From contig NZ_JAIOAP010000001.1 in assembly GCF_021190915.1 (NCBI RefSeq), positions 620,001 to 684,000 on the forward strand: a stretch of DNA of 64,000 nt. The letters run 5' to 3'. Position numbers and translations under genes: made by a program. Below the pieces are notes generated by a model. That model saw only the letters and a list, made by a program, of their open reading frames with translations, was not told the DNA's origin and made no database searches. This DNA comes from Cohnella silvisoli (GTDB taxonomy: Bacteria; Bacillota; Bacilli; Paenibacillales; Paenibacillaceae). Shown here piece by piece: positions 61,288-64,000 of the stretch; positions within the stretch are counted from its first letter, which is position 1, and every line of letters starts with the position of its first letter.

Positions 61288-62872
61288 AGCGATGATCGTT
61301 GAGGATAATGCCATTTACCGCTACGCGATCAAGACGATAATCGATTGGTCGGCTTATGGATTCGACCTGGCCGCCGAAGCGATAAACGGCAAACAAGCGC
61401 TTCAGATTCTGGAGCACCAGCGTTTCGACCTCATTCTGACCGATGTCAGCATGCCCGAGATGAACGGCATCGATCTCATTCAGGCCATCAAGCGCCGAAC
61501 GCCGGATACCGTCGTCGTCATGCTTAGCTCATACGATGATTTTCGCTTCGTTAAAGATTCTTTGAAACTCGGAGCCCGGGATTATTTACTAAAGCATGAC
61601 TTAGAACCGGAATCGCTGCTTCAGATGCTCGGTCAAGTGAAGGAATGGCTGGAACAGCAAAGGAGCGAGTTGGAGCAGCAGACGGCGAGCCAACTGGAGG
61701 CCGAGTCGCAGTTCATGAAACGAATCATGCTCGGGGAGGGGGAATGGGAGGATAGCGATGGCATGCTCCGGCTGGCGGAAGAACGCAAATTCACCTTGTG
61801 CCAATCTCCTTATATGCTCTTGTCTGTACAGATTACGGAACCATCCTGTGCGGAAAAAGGCATAGTCGGCAGCTTAGCGGCAGTCGTGGAAAATGGGGTG
61901 AACGGAGTGGAAGGAACGGGAGAAAGGGTTGTTCCGATTTCCATCTCATCAAGTAAATTCGTTGTTGCGATCGGCTTCCATCGATGCAGGAGCGAGGCGG
62001 ATATGCGGATTGCCGCCTATGATTTGGCCAGCCGGCTAATAACTGTCGCTAGATCGGCCAACCGGAACGCATCCGCTGGAATGAGCGGAATCGGCGCAGG
62101 TTTGTCCGAATTGAAGGGCAGCTTCGAGCAAGCGGAGGCTGCGTTGTTTCAGACCGCATACGAAAGGTGGAATCGGGTTTACGCGGCGGAAAGTTATTCA
62201 ACGGACGTGAATAACCTCGACTCCGAATACGCGCATAGGTGGATGACGGCCCTTAAGCATGGGGATTCAACGAGCATGGAAGCCGCCTTGGAGGAGCTTT
62301 TCCTTCATGTTCGAAAGGTAAAGCCCGGCAAGCCCAAGCTTAGGAAGCTGCTGTTCGACGTATTCGCGGCGATCGGCGTTCAAGCCGGGGAACTGAGGCT
62401 CGGCGAGGCTATGACGAAGGATTGGGATGCGGCGGTGCAGGAAGCGCTGGAGAGGATGGATTCGCCGGAACTTCTCTTTGAATGGGTCATGTCGAGCTGC
62501 TCCAAGCTATTAGGGATGAAAAGCCCTAACCGGCTTTACCGCAAGGAAATCCAACTCGCGATCGACTATATCCACGCGCATTATATGGAACAATTAACGG
62601 TAGCCGCTTTATCGAAAGAACTGAATTTCAGCGCGAATTACTTGTCCAATCTGTTCCGTTCAGAGACGGGGATGCGCTTTATCGAATATGTGAACCGCGT
62701 CCGCATGGACACGGCCAAACGGCTGCTGCGCGATTCGCGGCTTAAAGTATACGAAGTCGCGGAAAAGGTCGGTTACCAGGACACTTCTTATTTCTGCAAA
62801 GTGTTCAAGGAGGTTACGGGGTTAACCGTGTCCATGTTTCGCGGTAGCGGGCAGGGGTCATACCGGTTGTAA
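61277..62872 (+). CDS. Response regulator, YesN family (REC + AraC HTH)
   Basis: ATG 61277 follows GAAGAGGTGG; an open frame upstream is inside the kinase gene. The 531-residue protein has a REC domain (E9, D10, phospho-acceptor D56 in 'LILTDVSMPEMNG'), a middle region, and a C-terminal AraC domain ('LSKELNFSANYLSNLFRSET', 'VAEKVGYQDTSYFCKVFKEV'). It closes the second binding protein-kinase-regulator trio and probably governs the GH35/importer unit upstream. Its last 59 bases overlap the end of the convergent AraC gene. Confidence 0.93.
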   Translation: MSYKAMIVEDNAIYRYAIKTIIDWSAYGFDLAAEAINGKQALQILEHQRFDLILTDVSMPEMNGIDLIQAIKRRTPDTVVVMLSSYDDFRFVKDSLKLGARDYLLKHDLEPESLLQMLGQVKEWLEQQRSELEQQTASQLEAESQFMKRIMLGEGEWEDSDGMLRLAEERKFTLCQSPYMLLSVQITEPSCAEKGIVGSLAAVVENGVNGVEGTGERVVPISISSSKFVVAIGFHRCRSEADMRIAAYDLASRLITVARSANRNASAGMSGIGAGLSELKGSFEQAEAALFQTAYERWNRVYAAESYSTDVNNLDSEYAHRWMTALKHGDSTSMEAALEELFLHVRKVKPGKPKLRKLLFDVFAAIGVQAGELRLGEAMTKDWDAAVQEALERMDSPELLFEWVMSSCSKLLGMKSPNRLYRKEIQLAIDYIHAHYMEQLTVAALSKELNFSANYLSNLFRSETGMRFIEYVNRVRMDTAKRLLRDSRLKVYEVAEKVGYQDTSYFCKVFKEVTGLTVSMFRGSGQGSYRL

Positions 62873-63701
62873 GCTTAAATTGACGGTGGAACCGTTTCAG
62901 ATCGTAAATCCCGACCCGGGAGGCAATGTCCGCCACGGTAAGGGAAGCGAGTGCGGGATCGGCCAGCAGCCGACAGCTGCGGTCGATCCTTTCCTTGTGC
63001 AATAAGGCGGTGAAGGACAGTCCGGTGCGTTCGCTTAAGTTGCGTTGAAGCTGTCGTTCTCCGATGCCGATTTGCTGGGCAATGGCGGATAAAGTCAGCT
63101 TATCATGCAGGTGCTCCCGTATATGCCGATAGACGATTTCCAATCTTTCGGCGACCGGGTCTCCCGTCTCGGCCTCTGGACTCATCGCTCGTTCCATCCC
63201 GATAAGAAGCTGAAGGAGCAAGCCGCACAGCATCGTTTCGTAGCCCGTTTTCTTATTCTCGAACTCCTTAAGCAAAGACTCGAACAAATGACCGAATTCG
63301 CCGGACCTCTCGCGCATTTGAATCCAGTTGCCCGTCTCGGCGCTGATCTGGCGGAACCGGTAAAGTCCGTACTCGACAGGCAACGTCGACGTCAGAAAAC
63401 GAAATATCGTTTCGTCGAAAATGCAATTTCCGATAATGAGCGGCTCCTTAGGGTTGTGGGAGGATGGGCGAAAAATATGAGAAACGCCGACGGGGAGAAA
63501 AAACAAGTCTCCTTGAGTCACGCGAATCGTCCGGTCTTCGATGTAGTGAAAGCCGCTTCCCGCCCATACGTAACAGATTTCAATGAAATCATGCTCATGC
63601 TCCGGCAAGTCGAATCGCTCGCTGACCCGATTAACGTACAAGGACAATCCGTTCGAGAAAAACTGCTCTCCCTTTTCGATCATCGGATTTTGTTTGCGCA
63701 T
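62814..63701 (-). CDS. AraC family transcriptional regulator
   Basis: ATG 63701 has GAGAGG upstream (minus strand); earlier in-frame ATGs have no site. The 295-residue protein has a cupin sensor ('FDLPEHEHDFIEICYVWAGS', 'LFFLPVGVSHIFRP') and AraC domain ('IAQQIGIGERQLQRNLSERT', 'IASRVGIYDLKRFHRQFKLT'), the RhaS/RhaR-like layout. It is divergent from an alpha-L-rhamnosidase gene starting at 63834, so it probably responds to rhamnose or a rhamnoside. Confidence 0.92.
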   Translation of the reverse strand: MRKQNPMIEKGEQFFSNGLSLYVNRVSERFDLPEHEHDFIEICYVWAGSGFHYIEDRTIRVTQGDLFFLPVGVSHIFRPSSHNPKEPLIIGNCIFDETIFRFLTSTLPVEYGLYRFRQISAETGNWIQMRERSGEFGHLFESLLKEFENKKTGYETMLCGLLLQLLIGMERAMSPEAETGDPVAERLEIVYRHIREHLHDKLTLSAIAQQIGIGERQLQRNLSERTGLSFTALLHKERIDRSCRLLADPALASLTVADIASRVGIYDLKRFHRQFKLTTGMTPARYRETWTRLTP

Positions 63702-63765
63702 GTTTTCGTATCCTCTCTCGTGTTTCGTTGAAGTCATCATATACCTATACAAAGTCGCAATCAAC

Positions 63766-63780
63766 CCATAATGTTTATGG
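63766..63780. promoter_or_regulatory. Palindromic site between AraC and rhamnosidase genes
   Basis: CCATAA (63766-63771), TGT, TTATGG (63775-63780) is a perfect palindrome in the 132-base divergent gap. It could be the regulator's operator; short, so uncertain. Confidence 0.35.
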
Positions 63781-63833
63781 TGTATTTTTTTACAATAGAG
63801 GAGACTACATTAAAATCCAAGGAAGTGTTGAAT

Positions 63834-64000
63834 ATGAAGTGGTTGGCTTCATGGATATGGGGAGACGGGGAAGCGAGCCCTCGCAATGAATGGAGATGTT
63901 TCCGCAAAACGTTCGACGTTCCATCGGCGGGCGCGGCGGAGTCCGCATCTCTGACAATTACGGCGGATTCGCGGTACGTGTTATACGTCAACGGTACGCA
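63834..64000 (+). CDS. Alpha-L-rhamnosidase-like protein, N-terminal part only
   Basis: ATG 63834 follows CAAGGAAG and the frame stays open to the window end, giving 55 codons. The start 'WLASWIWGDGEASPRNEW' followed by 'FRKTFDVP' and 'ADSRYVLYVNG' matches the N-terminal domain of GH78 alpha-L-rhamnosidases, which begin with a W-I-W...NEW..FRK.F pattern and the Y-x-L-Y-V-N-G strand. The catalytic domain lies beyond the window. A divergent AraC regulator and the pectin-oriented neighbourhood fit rhamnoside release. Confidence 0.75.
   Translation, partial: MKWLASWIWGDGEASPRNEWRCFRKTFDVPSAGAAESASLTITADSRYVLYVNGT

Overview
The window looks like a chromosomal segment of a Gram-positive soil bacterium of the Paenibacillaceae (Paenibacillus or Cohnella type). 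Ribosome-binding sites are strong AGGAGG-type sites, TTG and GTG starts are common, and lipoprotein signal peptides are abundant. The segment is packed with YesM/YesN two-component systems, AraC regulators and LplABC-like sugar importers, as is usual in that family. Genus assignment is inference; there is no rRNA or tRNA gene here to anchor it.

Most of the window is a run of carbohydrate-sensing and uptake units. (1) 1-9753: a partial sugar-binding protein, histidine kinase and response regulator, then a complete CUT2 importer (ATPase, two permeases, binding protein) of the rhamnose/AI-2 type. (2) 10083-20750: a two-component system whose kinase is broken by a one-base deletion, a CUT1 importer, an unrecognised toroid glycosidase-like protein and a secreted DUF4185 (GH183-like) protein with two carbohydrate-binding modules. 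(3) 24740-36686: a membrane AraC regulator, CUT1 importer, GH42 beta-galactosidase, a mutarotase-like gene broken by an in-frame stop, and a GH36 alpha-galactosidase. (4) 36813-44313: CUT1 importer, two-component system and GH105 unsaturated rhamnogalacturonyl hydrolase. (5) 51566-62872: GH35 enzyme, CUT1 importer, then a second binding protein-kinase-regulator trio. (6) 62814-64000: an AraC regulator divergent from the start of an alpha-L-rhamnosidase. Together they suggest scavenging of pectin side chains (rhamnogalacturonan, galactan, arabinan). None of the four CUT1 importers has its own ATPase, so a shared MsmX-type ATPase elsewhere is expected. Candidate CcpA sites precede three of the units.

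Between these units lie two divergent AraC/PhyH-dioxygenase pairs (21.5-23.2 kb and 47.1-48.9 kb), a Nudix hydrolase, a truncated DUF4157 protein, a cytochrome bd-type oxidase (48969-51343), a RibD/DHFR-like reductase and a THUMP-domain RNA methyltransferase.

The intergenic DNA is unusually informative. At 4.3-4.6 kb is a complete type I toxin-antitoxin module (27-residue holin-like toxin plus antisense RNA with its own consensus promoter). Beside it is a MITE-like element. Upstream of the RNA methyltransferase (46.1-46.5 kb, minus strand) are a promoter, a 12-codon leader peptide, a three-way-junction fold and an intrinsic terminator, which together look like a ribosome-stalling attenuator. 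Five intergenic tandem-repeat blocks of four sequence families all share a 51 +/- 1 bp period, and each repeated unit carries a small hairpin.
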